A stretch of 29,720 nucleotides of DNA from CAZDSS01 sp964508185 (lineage in GTDB: Bacteria; Pseudomonadota; Alphaproteobacteria; Sphingomonadales; Govanellaceae), in NCBI GenBank assembly GCA_964508185.1, contig CAZDSS010000022.1, positions 1 to 29,720 of the forward strand. Reading direction: 5' to 3'. Every line of letters starts with the position of its first letter. The stretch's first letter is position 1. The notes beneath the pieces were generated by a model that made no database searches, was not told the origin of the DNA, and saw only the letters and a program-made list of their open reading frames with translations. Below are positions 22,494-29,717 of the stretch, one piece after another. Made by a program: the position numbers and the translations under genes.

Positions 22494-23750
22494 TCAGGCG
22501 CTGAACTTCAGAAGCTTGATCGCTTCCGAATTGACGACCGCGCCGCCCACCCGCCGGGTGGTGTAGAAATGCACATAGGGCTTGTTGGAATAGGGGTCGC
22601 GCAGCAGGCGCACGCCGCTGCGGTCGGCAATCACATAGCCCCGCGCGAAATTGCCGAAGGCGACCGAAAGGCTGTCGGCTGCCATGTCCGGCATGTCCGG
22701 CACCTCGATCACTGGATAGCCGAGCAAGCTGGCGGGCGCCCCGTCCGCAAGGCCCGGCCGCCACAGATAGTTGCCGTCGGGATCCTTGAACTTGCGCACC
22801 TCGGCGAGGGTATTGGTGTTCATCATGAACACGGCGCCCAGGCGATAGGCCGGCCGCAGGCTATGGACGAGATCGATGAGAACGTCCGCGGGATCGGTCG
22901 CCGGGAAGTCGCCGGAGACCCCCGTCGCCAGATGCTGCAGCGTGCCGAAGGCGCGCGTGCCGTCGCCCGCCGTGCTGGTCGCATAATTCAGGAAGCCCTT
23001 GGGCTTGTTCGTGCCGTTGCCGGAAACGAAGGCAGCCCCTTCCATCTCGCCGAACTCGGCCGCGATCTCGTCCGCAAGCCAGGCCTCCACATCGAAGAAG
23101 GCGTCGTCCAGCATGGCCTGGGTCGCCGCCGGATTGGCATAGATCTCGCCAAGAGGCGGCGCCACCTCCGCGAACTGGGGCGTCGCCGTCTCGGTCCGCG
23201 CCGCCGTCTCGGCGACCCAGCCCGCGCCGGTGCCGCCGATATTCACGAGCTTCCGATAGTTGGCGGAGCCCACGCGCACCACCTGTGCGACGCGCCGGAT
23301 GGGCGAGATGTCGCGAAGCAAACTCTCGATCCGGCGGTCGAGATCTTCGGGCACCGCATAGCCGCCGTCGGCGTCCGAGCCGACGGACAGCGCCTTGGCC
23401 TCGAGCTCCTGAAGGCCCGCCTCGATTCCCTTGCGCACGAAGCGGTCGTAGAACGCCGCCTTGTGCTCCGCCGCGATGATGCCGTCGGCCCTGGCGTCCA
23501 TGCCGTCGAGCGCCGGCCGCCGCGCCGCCATATGCAGCCGGTCGATGCGGTTCTGCAGCGCCGAGATCTCGCGCGAGATGCGGTCGAGCTTTTCCTCCGT
23601 CACCACGTCCCGCGGCGCCGTCTCCGCCGCGTCGTTGGCGTCCTTGAAAGCATCGAAAGCGCGGCCGAGGTCGTCGACCGCCGCCTTGATCTCATACGCT
23701 GACACCGCAGGAAGACCGCCCTCCTGCGTCATGGCCTCATGATCTGCCAT
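22494..23750 (-). CDS. Major capsid protein, HK97 fold (GTA gp5-like)
   Basis: The 418-residue product has an N-terminal charged coiled-coil delta domain (residues about 18-85, KAAVDDLGRAFDAFKDANDA), the region removed by the prohead protease in this family, then the HK97 fold: ALSVGSDADGGYAVPEDL, SPIRRVAQVVRVGS, GWVAETAARTETATPQF, VSGNGTNKPKGFLNY, AVFMMNTNTLAEVRKFKD, and the C-terminal GYVIADRSGVRLLRDPYSNK. It directly follows the protease gene (3-base gap). The length is close to RcGTA gp5 (about 400). Confidence 0.96.
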   Translation of the reverse strand: MADHEAMTQEGGLPAVSAYEIKAAVDDLGRAFDAFKDANDAAETAPRDVVTEEKLDRISREISALQNRIDRLHMAARRPALDGMDARADGIIAAEHKAAFYDRFVRKGIEAGLQELEAKALSVGSDADGGYAVPEDLDRRIESLLRDISPIRRVAQVVRVGSANYRKLVNIGGTGAGWVAETAARTETATPQFAEVAPPLGEIYANPAATQAMLDDAFFDVEAWLADEIAAEFGEMEGAAFVSGNGTNKPKGFLNYATSTAGDGTRAFGTLQHLATGVSGDFPATDPADVLIDLVHSLRPAYRLGAVFMMNTNTLAEVRKFKDPDGNYLWRPGLADGAPASLLGYPVIEVPDMPDMAADSLSVAFGNFARGYVIADRSGVRLLRDPYSNKPYVHFYTTRRVGGAVVNSEAIKLLKFSA

Positions 23751-23753
23751 CTC

Positions 23754-24308
23754 TCAAGCTCCCGTGTTTGAGGAAATGTCCGGTAGATCGGCGGAAATAC
23801 GCGCCGTCAGCGCCGCCACACTTCGCAGCACCTCCGTCCAGCCCGGCTCCGCCGCGGCCCGCATCTCGGCGGGCGCGCGGGTGCCCTTGGCGCCATGAGC
23901 AAGCGCCGCCACCCGCGCCGCGGGCTGCATGGGAAAGGTCACCAGGGACACTTCCCAAAGATCGATCTCGCGCAGGTTGCGCACGCCGTCGCGGTCGCGC
24001 TCGGCGACCACCGCGCGGTAGCCGATGGAAAGCCCGTCGATGGCTGCGGCCGAAAGCAGCGCATGGGCTTCTTGCCCGCGCGCCACATCAAGTAGCAGCC
24101 GCCCGCGCACGAACAGGCCGCGCCCGTCCTCGGCGATCTCGTCGATGACGCCGATGGGGCTCGCGGGATCGTGCTGCCACAGCAGACGGATCCCCCGCGC
24201 CCCACGCCGCGCGATGGATCTGGCGAAGGCCCCCGGCAGCACGCGGTCGCCGCCCCGGTCCACGCGGTGAAAGATGCTGGCGTAGCCGGCGAATGCACCC
24301 GCCCTCAT
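23754..24308 (-). CDS. HK97-family prohead protease (GTA gp4-like)
   Basis: The 184-residue product has the U35/S78 protease pattern: MRAGAFAGYASIFHRVDRGGD, VLPGAFARSI, IRLLWQHDPASPIG with the catalytic His in LLWQHD, and the Ser in IDGLSIGYRAV, followed by LREIDLWEVSLVTFPMQPAA. It cleaves the capsid delta domain during head maturation. The ATG at 24308 has GGAGAGG 6 bases upstream and gives a standard start, so I reject longer forms (a GTG at 24332 overlaps the previous stop but adds an atypical stretch). Confidence 0.94.
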   Translation of the reverse strand: MRAGAFAGYASIFHRVDRGGDRVLPGAFARSIARRGARGIRLLWQHDPASPIGVIDEIAEDGRGLFVRGRLLLDVARGQEAHALLSAAAIDGLSIGYRAVVAERDRDGVRNLREIDLWEVSLVTFPMQPAARVAALAHGAKGTRAPAEMRAAAEPGWTEVLRSVAALTARISADLPDISSNTGA

Positions 24309-24328
24309 CGCGATCCTCTCCCCATGTG

Positions 24329-24643
24329 TCACGACAGCACCAGAAGCCGCGCCTTGATGGCGATCCCCGCCGCCAGCAGCATCAGGAGCGCCCCGGTGCA
24401 CCAGCGCACGACGGTGCGCCGCGCCGTCCGCTTGACGTCGCGCCAGGCGGCAAGAAGCTCCCGCAATTCGTCCATATCCGCTTTCATCTCGCGGTCGTGC
24501 AGGCCCGCGCGGGCGAGCGCCCGGTTCGCGCCGGCATCCGCCGCCGCCTCGATCACGAGACGCAGGGTCTCGATGGACGCGCCTTCGAGATGGGCCTGCC
24601 GCACCAGCCGCGCGAACTGGTAGAAGGGGAAATCGTCCTTCAT
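24329..24643 (-). CDS. DUF6127-like small membrane protein (GTA gp3.5-like)
   Basis: The 104-residue product opens MKDDFPFYQFARLVRQA and shows the family's pattern: EGASIETLRLVIEAAADAGA, NRALARAGLHD, DELRELLAAWRDVKRTARR, then one C-terminal membrane helix (WCTGALLMLLAAGIAI). Proteins of this size and shape lie between portal and protease in RcGTA-type clusters, and this is one of the better signs that the cluster is GTA-related. Their role is unknown. The ATG at 24643 overlaps the portal stop as ATGA. Confidence 0.85.
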   Translation of the reverse strand: MKDDFPFYQFARLVRQAHLEGASIETLRLVIEAAADAGANRALARAGLHDREMKADMDELRELLAAWRDVKRTARRTVVRWCTGALLMLLAAGIAIKARLLVLS

Positions 24644-25857
24644 TTCGGCGTCCCCAGGCAGTCGCAGCCCGGCAGGGGATCGAGCCCGACGAGCCGCCGC
24701 TTCTCGTTGATGGTGAGGAAGTCCGCGTTGCCCAGCCGCTCCCAGGCCGCGGTGCGTTCCGCCTGCAGCGCCGTGATCGCCTCGCGGTCGATGTCGAGCC
24801 GCAGGCCCTCCTCGCCGTAGCGCGGCACCAGCCAGTGGTTGAGGGCGTTCACCGCCTTCTCCAGCATGGGAAGAAGCGTCAGGCGCCACAGCGCCCGGCT
24901 CGCTTCCTGATAATTGCTGTAGGTATTGTCGCCCGGAATGTTGAGCAGCAGCGGCGGCACGCCGAAGGCGATGGCGATCTCCCGCGCCGCGATATGCTTG
25001 CCCTCGACGAAATCCATGTCATGGGGCGAAAACGCCATGGGCTGCCATTTCAGCCCGCCCTCGAGAAGCAGGGGCCGCCCCGCATTGCGCGCGCCCTGAT
25101 AGGCGTCGGCCAGCTCCGCCTTCAGCCGCTCGAACTGCCCGTCGCTCAAAGTGCCCGCGCCCTCGCGCCCCTCATAGACGAGCGCCCCCGACGGCCGCGC
25201 CGCATTGTCGAACAGCGCCTTGTTCCAGGCCCCCGCGGCATTGTGGATGTCGATGCCGTAGGCCGCGGCCTCGAGCGGTGACAGCCCATGGAAATCGTCC
25301 ATCGGATTGAAGCTCTTGGCATGCAAAATCAGGCTTTCGCCCGTCACCGGATCGACCGCGAAGTCATGGACCCGTCCCCCCGCCTCGTAACGGTAGGCAC
25401 GCGGCCAGCCGTTGGCGCCGGGAACGATGGTCATGCGGTCGGGCCGCAGCACGTAGAGCTCGCCGGGCGAGCCGTCGGCCTTCGGCACCAGCTCCAGATA
25501 GCTGTCGCCGGCGATCGCGAGATAGGCATAGAACGCCTCGAACAGCGCCGCCCCCGCCATGGCGGGATTGGGCCGGGCGAGGAGCGTGAGCAGCGGATGA
25601 TCCGTCACCGCCCCGTCGCCGCGATAGAGCCGCCACGGCACCGTCGCCGCATTCTCGGCAAGCAATCGCACGCAGCGATGGGCGATCACGTTACGCCGGT
25701 AGCCTTCCTCGGCGAGCTTGCGGAAATTGCGCGCCGTCCAGCGCGGCGCGCCGAGGCCCAGCCAGGCGGTCTCGGCATGGGCCCCGAGGCCCCCGACCGC
25801 GCTTTTCTTCCGCTCCGGCGGCCGCAGGCGATTGAGAACGCGCATCCAGTCCTTCAT
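24640..25857 (-). CDS. Portal protein, HK97 family (GTA gp3-like)
   Basis: The 405-residue product is a standard HK97-type portal: FRKLAEEGYRRNVIAHRCVRLLAENAAT (split, residues 45-72), PNPAMAGAALFEAFYAYLAIAGDSYLEL, HAKSFNPMDDFHGLSPLEAAAYG and IAFGVPPLLLNIPGDNTYSN, ending with a C-terminal helix that carries KRRLVGLDPLPG. It forms the 12-mer ring for DNA entry. AAGGA lies 10 bases upstream of the ATG, a modest site. In usual GTA order it directly follows the large terminase; here a plus-strand gene separates them. Confidence 0.96.
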   Translation of the reverse strand: MKDWMRVLNRLRPPERKKSAVGGLGAHAETAWLGLGAPRWTARNFRKLAEEGYRRNVIAHRCVRLLAENAATVPWRLYRGDGAVTDHPLLTLLARPNPAMAGAALFEAFYAYLAIAGDSYLELVPKADGSPGELYVLRPDRMTIVPGANGWPRAYRYEAGGRVHDFAVDPVTGESLILHAKSFNPMDDFHGLSPLEAAAYGIDIHNAAGAWNKALFDNAARPSGALVYEGREGAGTLSDGQFERLKAELADAYQGARNAGRPLLLEGGLKWQPMAFSPHDMDFVEGKHIAAREIAIAFGVPPLLLNIPGDNTYSNYQEASRALWRLTLLPMLEKAVNALNHWLVPRYGEEGLRLDIDREAITALQAERTAAWERLGNADFLTINEKRRLVGLDPLPGCDCLGTPK

Positions 25858-26178
25858 GTCCCGCTATTCCTTGTTTCCGATGCGTAAGCGCCGCGGGCGG
25901 CGAAGATCCTGCTGGTCTGCACGGGTTTGCCAGGTCAGTGATCGAGGTTTGCAGAGCAGGTCCTCGCCGCCGCCGTCGCCGCCCGCCCGAATGTCCGGAC
26001 AGGCGCCGCCTCCATCAGGCCGGCCGTTCGCCGGCCCGGTCTTTCTTGGCCCCATTTCGGCCAAATCTTTCCGGCACTATGTGTTTCGGCGTTGTTCGTG
26101 GTAGGCTACTAGCTTCCGGTCATTGCGGCCTGCGCCGAGACCGACGAATTCGAGAAAACAGCCAGGGAGACTCCCTCG
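25858..26178. other. 321-base region between portal and the inserted exported-protein gene
   Basis: This divergent gap must hold the start signals of the plus-strand gene and, unless read-through occurs from the terminase, of the portal gene. A hairpin GGCCGGC-N5-GCCGGCC (26018-26036) followed by CGGTCTTTCTT on the plus strand looks like a terminator with no gene in front of it. A possible short reading frame (25864-26064, minus) is Gly/Arg-rich and unconvincing. I see no strong promoter by eye. Confidence 0.5.
26164..26176 (+). promoter_or_regulatory. Shine-Dalgarno site inside a small inverted repeat
   Basis: AGGGAG-A-CTCCCT (26164-26176) ends 2 bases before the ATG at 26179. The GGAG that would pair with the ribosome lies in the left arm, so the repeat could hide it in a short hairpin. 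Small and possibly accidental. Confidence 0.35.
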
Positions 26179-26568
26179 ATGAAATTCGCTACCGCTCTGT
26201 CCGCCCTTGTCCTTGCGGCAGGTATCGTCACCTCCGCAGCGGCGCAGGATTGCTCCGCGCCCAAGGCTCCGGACGTTCCCAATGGCGCCACCGCCTCCGA
26301 AGAGCAGATGGTCCAGGGCCAGCAGGCGATCAAAAGCTACATGGCGGAATCCAACGCCTACCTTTCCTGCCTCGAGCAGGAGGGCAAGCGCTTCCGCGAC
26401 CAGATCATGAAGGACAAGAGCCTGTCCGACGCCGATCGCAAGGCGAAGCTGGCCGAAAAGGACAAGGAGCTGACCAAGCGGCATAACGACGCCGTGGACG
26501 AGCAGGAATCCATCGCCGCCCGCTTCAACAACGCCGTGCGCGAATACCGCGCCGCCAACAGCCAGTAA
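26179..26568 (+). CDS. Small exported coiled-coil protein inserted between terminase and portal genes
   Basis: I do not recognise the family. The 129-residue product has a clear Sec signal peptide (MKFATALSALVLAAGIVTSAAA, cleavage before QDC, split over residues 1-22). The mature part has two cysteines (C25, C64) that could pair, and is highly charged and helical (YLSCLEQEGKRFRDQIMKD, then KLAEKDKELTKRHNDAVDE, ending ARFNNAVREYRAANSQ), so it is probably a soluble periplasmic coiled-coil protein. It runs opposite to the virion genes and is placed exactly at the terminase-portal boundary, where GTA clusters have no gene. A hairpin follows its stop. Confidence 0.85.
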   Translation: MKFATALSALVLAAGIVTSAAAQDCSAPKAPDVPNGATASEEQMVQGQQAIKSYMAESNAYLSCLEQEGKRFRDQIMKDKSLSDADRKAKLAEKDKELTKRHNDAVDEQESIAARFNNAVREYRAANSQ

Positions 26569-26582
26569 GCCGTTTCCCCAGG

Positions 26583-26612
26583 GGCTGCGGCCGTCTCAGA
26601 TCGGCCGCAGCC
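26583..26612. terminator. Strong hairpin between the exported-protein gene and the large terminase stop
   Basis: GGCTGCGGCCG (26583-26593) and CGGCCGCAGCC (26602-26612) form a perfect 11-base stem with an 8-base loop. The terminase stop (26596-26598) lies in the loop. No T run follows on either strand, so it may be a Rho-assisted or mRNA-stabilising hairpin for both convergent genes rather than a true intrinsic terminator. Confidence 0.5.
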
Positions 26613-27927
26613 TGGGCTCTCCTCCGTCCTCCAGCATCAGGTCGGTCAGCGCCCAGACGAGGGCGTCCGCCCGGTCGGGGCTTCCCGGCCCGGTCCAACC
26701 CCGGCCTGAAACGAAGCCGCACAGCTGATCCTCCAGCTGGGTCATCGCCCCCACATGGTGGACGAGCCCGCGCTCGTACAACGCCGCCACCGGCTCCGCC
26801 CGCACCACCTTGCCCCGCCGCGCCCTGAGCGCCCGGAAGCTTGCCTGCGGGTCCACCTGGCGAATCAGAAGCTCGATCAGTTCCCCGCCGTTGTTCACCT
26901 CAGCCACGATGCGGTCGGCGCGATGGAGGCTGTAGAGCGTCACCGCATGCCGCGCCCAGGCCAGGGGGGTCGCCCCTTCCAGGGTGCAATCCGCCAGCAC
27001 ATAGGCATGTCCGTCCGCCGCCCGTCCGGCGAGCACGATGCCGCAGGCATCCGCAGCGCTTCCTGAGGTCACCGGCGGATCGATGGCGACCACCAGCCGC
27101 TCGAGATCCGGCGCCCGCCGCACCCGGGCCCTGTCCAGGGTCTCCCGCCGCCACAGCGCGCCGGGCAGATCCTCGAGGATTTCGGCCTCAAGCTCCTGCC
27201 GGCCAAGCCGCGTGCCCCCATATCGCTCCGCCATTTGCCTCAGAAACGTGGGCGACAGGTTGGCCCGGTTGTCGAAGGTCGATCCCCGCGTCACCCGCGT
27301 CGTCGGATCCTTCATGAGCTCCTTCAGAAGCCCGATGGGCCGCGGCGTCGTGGTGATGCAGACCCTGGGCCGCACGCCGAGCCGCAGCCCCATCAGCAGA
27401 TTGGCCCAGGTGGTCTCCGCATGCCGCCATTTGGCCAGCTCGTCGCCCCAGGCCACGTGATGCTGCGGCCCGCGCAGCTGGTCGGGGGCGTCCGCCGAAT
27501 AGATGCCGGCGACCGCCCCGTTGGGCCAGACGAGCCGTCGCTTCGACGGCTCGAAGCGCGGCCGGAAGTCGGGCCGGGCGCAGCTCAGGATTCCTGATTC
27601 CCCTTCGATCATCACGCTTCTCGCGTCATGCCAGGTCTCGGCGATCAGCGCGACGCGGATCGGCATGCCCGCCCGCTCCACCTGCATCCGCACCCATTCG
27701 GCGCCGGAGCGGGTCTTGCCGAAGCCGCGCCCGGCGAGGATCAGCCAGCAGAACCATTCGTCGTCCGCCGGCGGCAATTGCTGCGGCCGCGCCCAGAAGC
27801 GCCAGTCATGAAGAAGTGCGGCGAAATCCTTGTGGGTCAGCGCCGCCAGCACCTGCTGCCGCTCGGCGTCCGGCAGGGCCGCAAGCTTCTCGGCCAGCGA
27901 CCGTCGCGGCCGCGTCTCATGCTCCAT
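26596..27927 (-). CDS. Large terminase (GTA gp2-like)
   Basis: The 443-residue product is a Terminase_6-type packaging motor: Walker A LAGRGFGKT (residues 64-72), RVALIAETWHDARSVMIEG, Walker B with D162/E163 in HHVAWGDELAKW, the coupling region CITTTPRPIGLLKEL, and the C-terminal nuclease with VVAIDPPVTSG as first metal ligand and DRADALVWAL near the end. It pumps DNA into heads and cuts it; in GTAs it packages random host DNA by headful packaging. It starts 15 bases after the small terminase gene. Confidence 0.96.
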   Translation of the reverse strand: MEHETRPRRSLAEKLAALPDAERQQVLAALTHKDFAALLHDWRFWARPQQLPPADDEWFCWLILAGRGFGKTRSGAEWVRMQVERAGMPIRVALIAETWHDARSVMIEGESGILSCARPDFRPRFEPSKRRLVWPNGAVAGIYSADAPDQLRGPQHHVAWGDELAKWRHAETTWANLLMGLRLGVRPRVCITTTPRPIGLLKELMKDPTTRVTRGSTFDNRANLSPTFLRQMAERYGGTRLGRQELEAEILEDLPGALWRRETLDRARVRRAPDLERLVVAIDPPVTSGSAADACGIVLAGRAADGHAYVLADCTLEGATPLAWARHAVTLYSLHRADRIVAEVNNGGELIELLIRQVDPQASFRALRARRGKVVRAEPVAALYERGLVHHVGAMTQLEDQLCGFVSGRGWTGPGSPDRADALVWALTDLMLEDGGEPRLRPI

Positions 27928-27942
27928 GCGCGCTCGGCTCCC

Positions 27943-28422
27943 TCAGGCGTCGTCACCGGCCTTGGCGTCGCCCGCGCCGGGGGATGCCTGCGACAGCCGC
28001 TTGAGCCGCGCCTCGATCACCTCCCGCGGGCTCGGCCCCTCGGGATCGGGGGCATCCGCCCCGCCGCCCCGGCCGCCCTGCGGCCCATCGTCAGGAATGA
28101 CGCCGCGCCGCACGCGCAGCAGGAACATGCCCAGATTGTCGTTATAGGTGCGGATCCGCCCGCATTCCTTGCCGCCGTAATAGACGGGCTGCTCCACGCC
28201 GTGCATGGCGCGGCGGCGGAGTTCCAGCTCCAGCTCGTCGATCGCCGCCTGGATCGCATCGTCCCAGGCCTGGCGAAAGGCCTCATCCTGCTTGCGCAGC
28301 TGATAGGCGCTGCTGCGGGATACCCGCGCCGCCTCGGCCGCGCTGGTCACCACCCCGGTCTCACGCAGCGCCTTGAGAAAGATCTGTTTCCTGCGTTTGG
28401 TCCATTTCGACGCAACCGCCAT
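27943..28422 (-). CDS. Small terminase (GTA gp1-like)
   Basis: The 159-residue product begins MAVASKWTKRRKQIFLKAL and has a helix-turn-helix (ALRETGVVTSAAEAARVSRSSAYQLR, split over residues 18-43), then a helical oligomerisation part (DDAIQAAIDELELELRRRA), MHGVEQPVYYGGKECG and YNDNLGMFLLR, and a low-complexity C-terminal tail. This is the usual plan of alphaproteobacterial small terminases; RcGTA gp1 has this role. The ATG at 28422 has GAGG 5 bases upstream; a further ATG at 28437 lacks a good site. It is the first gene of the cluster, about 280 bases after the predicted transcription start. Confidence 0.87.
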   Translation of the reverse strand: MAVASKWTKRRKQIFLKALRETGVVTSAAEAARVSRSSAYQLRKQDEAFRQAWDDAIQAAIDELELELRRRAMHGVEQPVYYGGKECGRIRTYNDNLGMFLLRVRRGVIPDDGPQGGRGGGADAPDPEGPSPREVIEARLKRLSQASPGAGDAKAGDDA

Positions 28423-28711
28423 CCCATCCTCGCCCATGTGCGGGCAGCCGCCCCGCGCAGCCTGGGACCTGTGCGGCCGGCGCCTGCCCCGTCGGCGCTG
28501 GGCTCCCGCAAAAACAGAACAAGCCGCTCGTCCGCGGTGCCTGGCGCATCATGCGCCCTCGGCGTCGGGACCGGCGGCTTGCCCTGCCTCATCCGGTGGC
28601 GGGATCCCCCGCGCGTCCTGCCTCAAAACTCAGGGCCCGCCCGCATCCGCGGATGCTGCCGCAGCGGGCGCCCCCGGGTCCCTCAAGACCCATTTGTCCA
28701 TCTTGGTTCCA
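28423..28711 (-). other. Long structured leader of the virion cluster
   Basis: No gene is seen here. Read on the minus strand, the leader holds a possible 23-codon peptide (ATG 28701, stop 28630-28632) with no ribosome site, a perfect 14-base palindrome GCATCCGCGGATGC (28643-28656) nested in an outer 6-base stem GCCCGC/GCGGGC (28635-28640 and 28664-28669) followed by TTTT at 28628-28625, and another palindrome GGCGCAT-C-ATGCGCC (28543-28557). These could act as attenuators. All inferred from inverted repeats. Confidence 0.45.
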
Positions 28712-28740
28712 AGTATAGGACGGAGCGTGACGGAAGTCAA
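28702..28740 (-). promoter_or_regulatory. Strong sigma-70 type promoter with overlapping palindrome, ahead of the small terminase
   Basis: On the minus strand TTGACT (28740-28735), a spacer of exactly 17 bases and TATACT (28717-28712) match the consensus at ten of twelve positions. A palindrome CTTGG-TT-CCAAG (28702-28713) covers the end of the -10 and the start site, where a repressor or activator could bind. It is directed at the small terminase and starts only 27 bases after the DUF6456 stop. Confidence 0.75.
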
Positions 28741-28766
28741 GATGAATTTTTCCAATTTGGTTATTT

Positions 28767-29717
28767 TTATCCAATCCCGTAATGATCGGCCAGGCGATCG
28801 AGGGCGAGGCCAAGCACCACCTTGGCCGAGCGCGCGGGCCAGGACAGGCTGCGCTCCACCGCCTCCAGCCCCTCCTGATAGCAGCAGATGCGCGCCGCCA
28901 CTTCCGCAAGCCCCGGCCCCAGCGTCTTGAGCGCCCGCTCGTAGCGCTGCCGCGCCGCGACCTGCGCTTCGGTGGGGTCGAGCATGGCCGCCCCGGGCCG
29001 CCGTTCGCCCGTCGCCGGCGCGCCGTCCCAGCGCAATGTCACGCGCGCCATGAGCCCCGCCCGCTCGAAATCGGCGCGCAGGCGCTCCCCGGCGACGAAC
29101 TGGCGTTCGCTCACCAGCGGCCGCCCGTCCCGGTCGCGCCTCCGCCGCAGCCAGCCGAGGGTCGATTCACCCCGGTTGACCAGTCGCTTGCCCGCCTCGT
29201 CCGGATCGCTCCCCGCCATCTCCGCCAGCGCGAAATCCGCATGCTGCGCGCGGAATGGCGCCGCGAGATCGGCGTCGATCTCCGCCTTGTCCCTTATGTC
29301 GCCGCCGAGGGCTGCCGCCATGCGCCGCAGCCGCCGCCCCTCGTCGATCCGTCGGAGATAGCTCAATCCCGGAGCCGTCAAAGTCCAGCGCCCGGCGGCG
29401 CGGCGAACGAGATCGTGGCGCAGCAGCTCCTGCCCCGCCGCCGTCTCCGCCGCGTCATCCCGCGCCGCGAGGACGCCCCCGCAAGCCGCAAGCCGCCGCA
29501 GGAACCCGACCGCCGCGGGCGACGGCCGCGATGCCGCCCCGCGCGGCGCGGCATCGCCGCCCGCAACGCCCGCCTCCTCCCACGGCGTCTCCGGGCGCAA
29601 CAGCCGCCCTCGGCCGCGGGGCTGCCCAGGCCTTTCCGTCGCCTTCTCGCCATCCGCCCCGCACGCCCCCGGCGCGCCGCTCGATGCGCTCCCGCCCGCT
29701 TCAATCGCTCTGCCCAT
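28767..29717 (-). CDS. DUF6456 protein, possible regulator of the cluster
   Basis: The last 170 residues are a DUF6456 domain: ESTLGWLRRRRDRDGRPLVS, ERLRADFERAGLMARVTLRWDG, ARQRYERALKTLGPGLAEVA, CCYQEGLEAVERSLSWPARSAKVVL, ALDRLADHYG. Before it, residues about 65-130 look like a winged-helix unit (AAVGFLRRLAACGGVLAA to LTAPGLSYLRRIDEG), and the first 60 residues are Gly/Ala/Arg-rich. Alphaproteobacterial proteins with this domain often carry helix-turn-helix units, and I associate the domain loosely with GTA activators of the GafA/GafYZ kind, which I cannot confirm here. The start at 29717 is 3 bases from the window edge, so the true start may lie outside. It is the nearest gene upstream of the virion promoter. 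Confidence 0.75.
   Translation of the reverse strand: MGRAIEAGGSASSGAPGACGADGEKATERPGQPRGRGRLLRPETPWEEAGVAGGDAAPRGAASRPSPAAVGFLRRLAACGGVLAARDDAAETAAGQELLRHDLVRRAAGRWTLTAPGLSYLRRIDEGRRLRRMAAALGGDIRDKAEIDADLAAPFRAQHADFALAEMAGSDPDEAGKRLVNRGESTLGWLRRRRDRDGRPLVSERQFVAGERLRADFERAGLMARVTLRWDGAPATGERRPGAAMLDPTEAQVAARQRYERALKTLGPGLAEVAARICCYQEGLEAVERSLSWPARSAKVVLGLALDRLADHYGIG

Larger units (their letters stand above)
7097..28422 (-). mobile_element. GTA-like virion gene cluster (domesticated prophage) with four inserted cargo genes
   Basis: From small terminase to a DUF2793 protein, the minus strand carries packaging, head, neck, tail and baseplate genes in the order known for RcGTA-type gene transfer agents, including the DUF6127-like gene between portal and protease and a tape measure protein of only 213 residues. 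No integrase, excisionase, repressor, replication or recognised lysis gene and no attachment repeat is visible in the window. Differences from RcGTA are an extra four-gene module after the capsid gene, an HK97 gp10-like gene, a fused gp12, a gp15 homologue without its TIM-barrel domain, and four non-virion genes between structural genes. Whether it transfers host DNA cannot be judged from sequence. Confidence 0.8.

Noticed and set aside
25864..26064. A 66-codon minus-strand frame just upstream of the portal gene
   Set aside because: Gly/Arg/Pro-rich, no family likeness and weak start signal; more likely non-coding.
7097..28422. Calling the locus an intact active prophage
   Set aside because: No integrase, repressor, replication or recognised lysis gene and no attachment repeats are seen in the window, and the gene order follows GTAs.
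28589..28909. A 106-codon minus-strand frame spanning the DUF6456 end and the cluster promoter
   Set aside because: It overlaps the DUF6456 gene in another frame and runs through the promoter; no support for translation.
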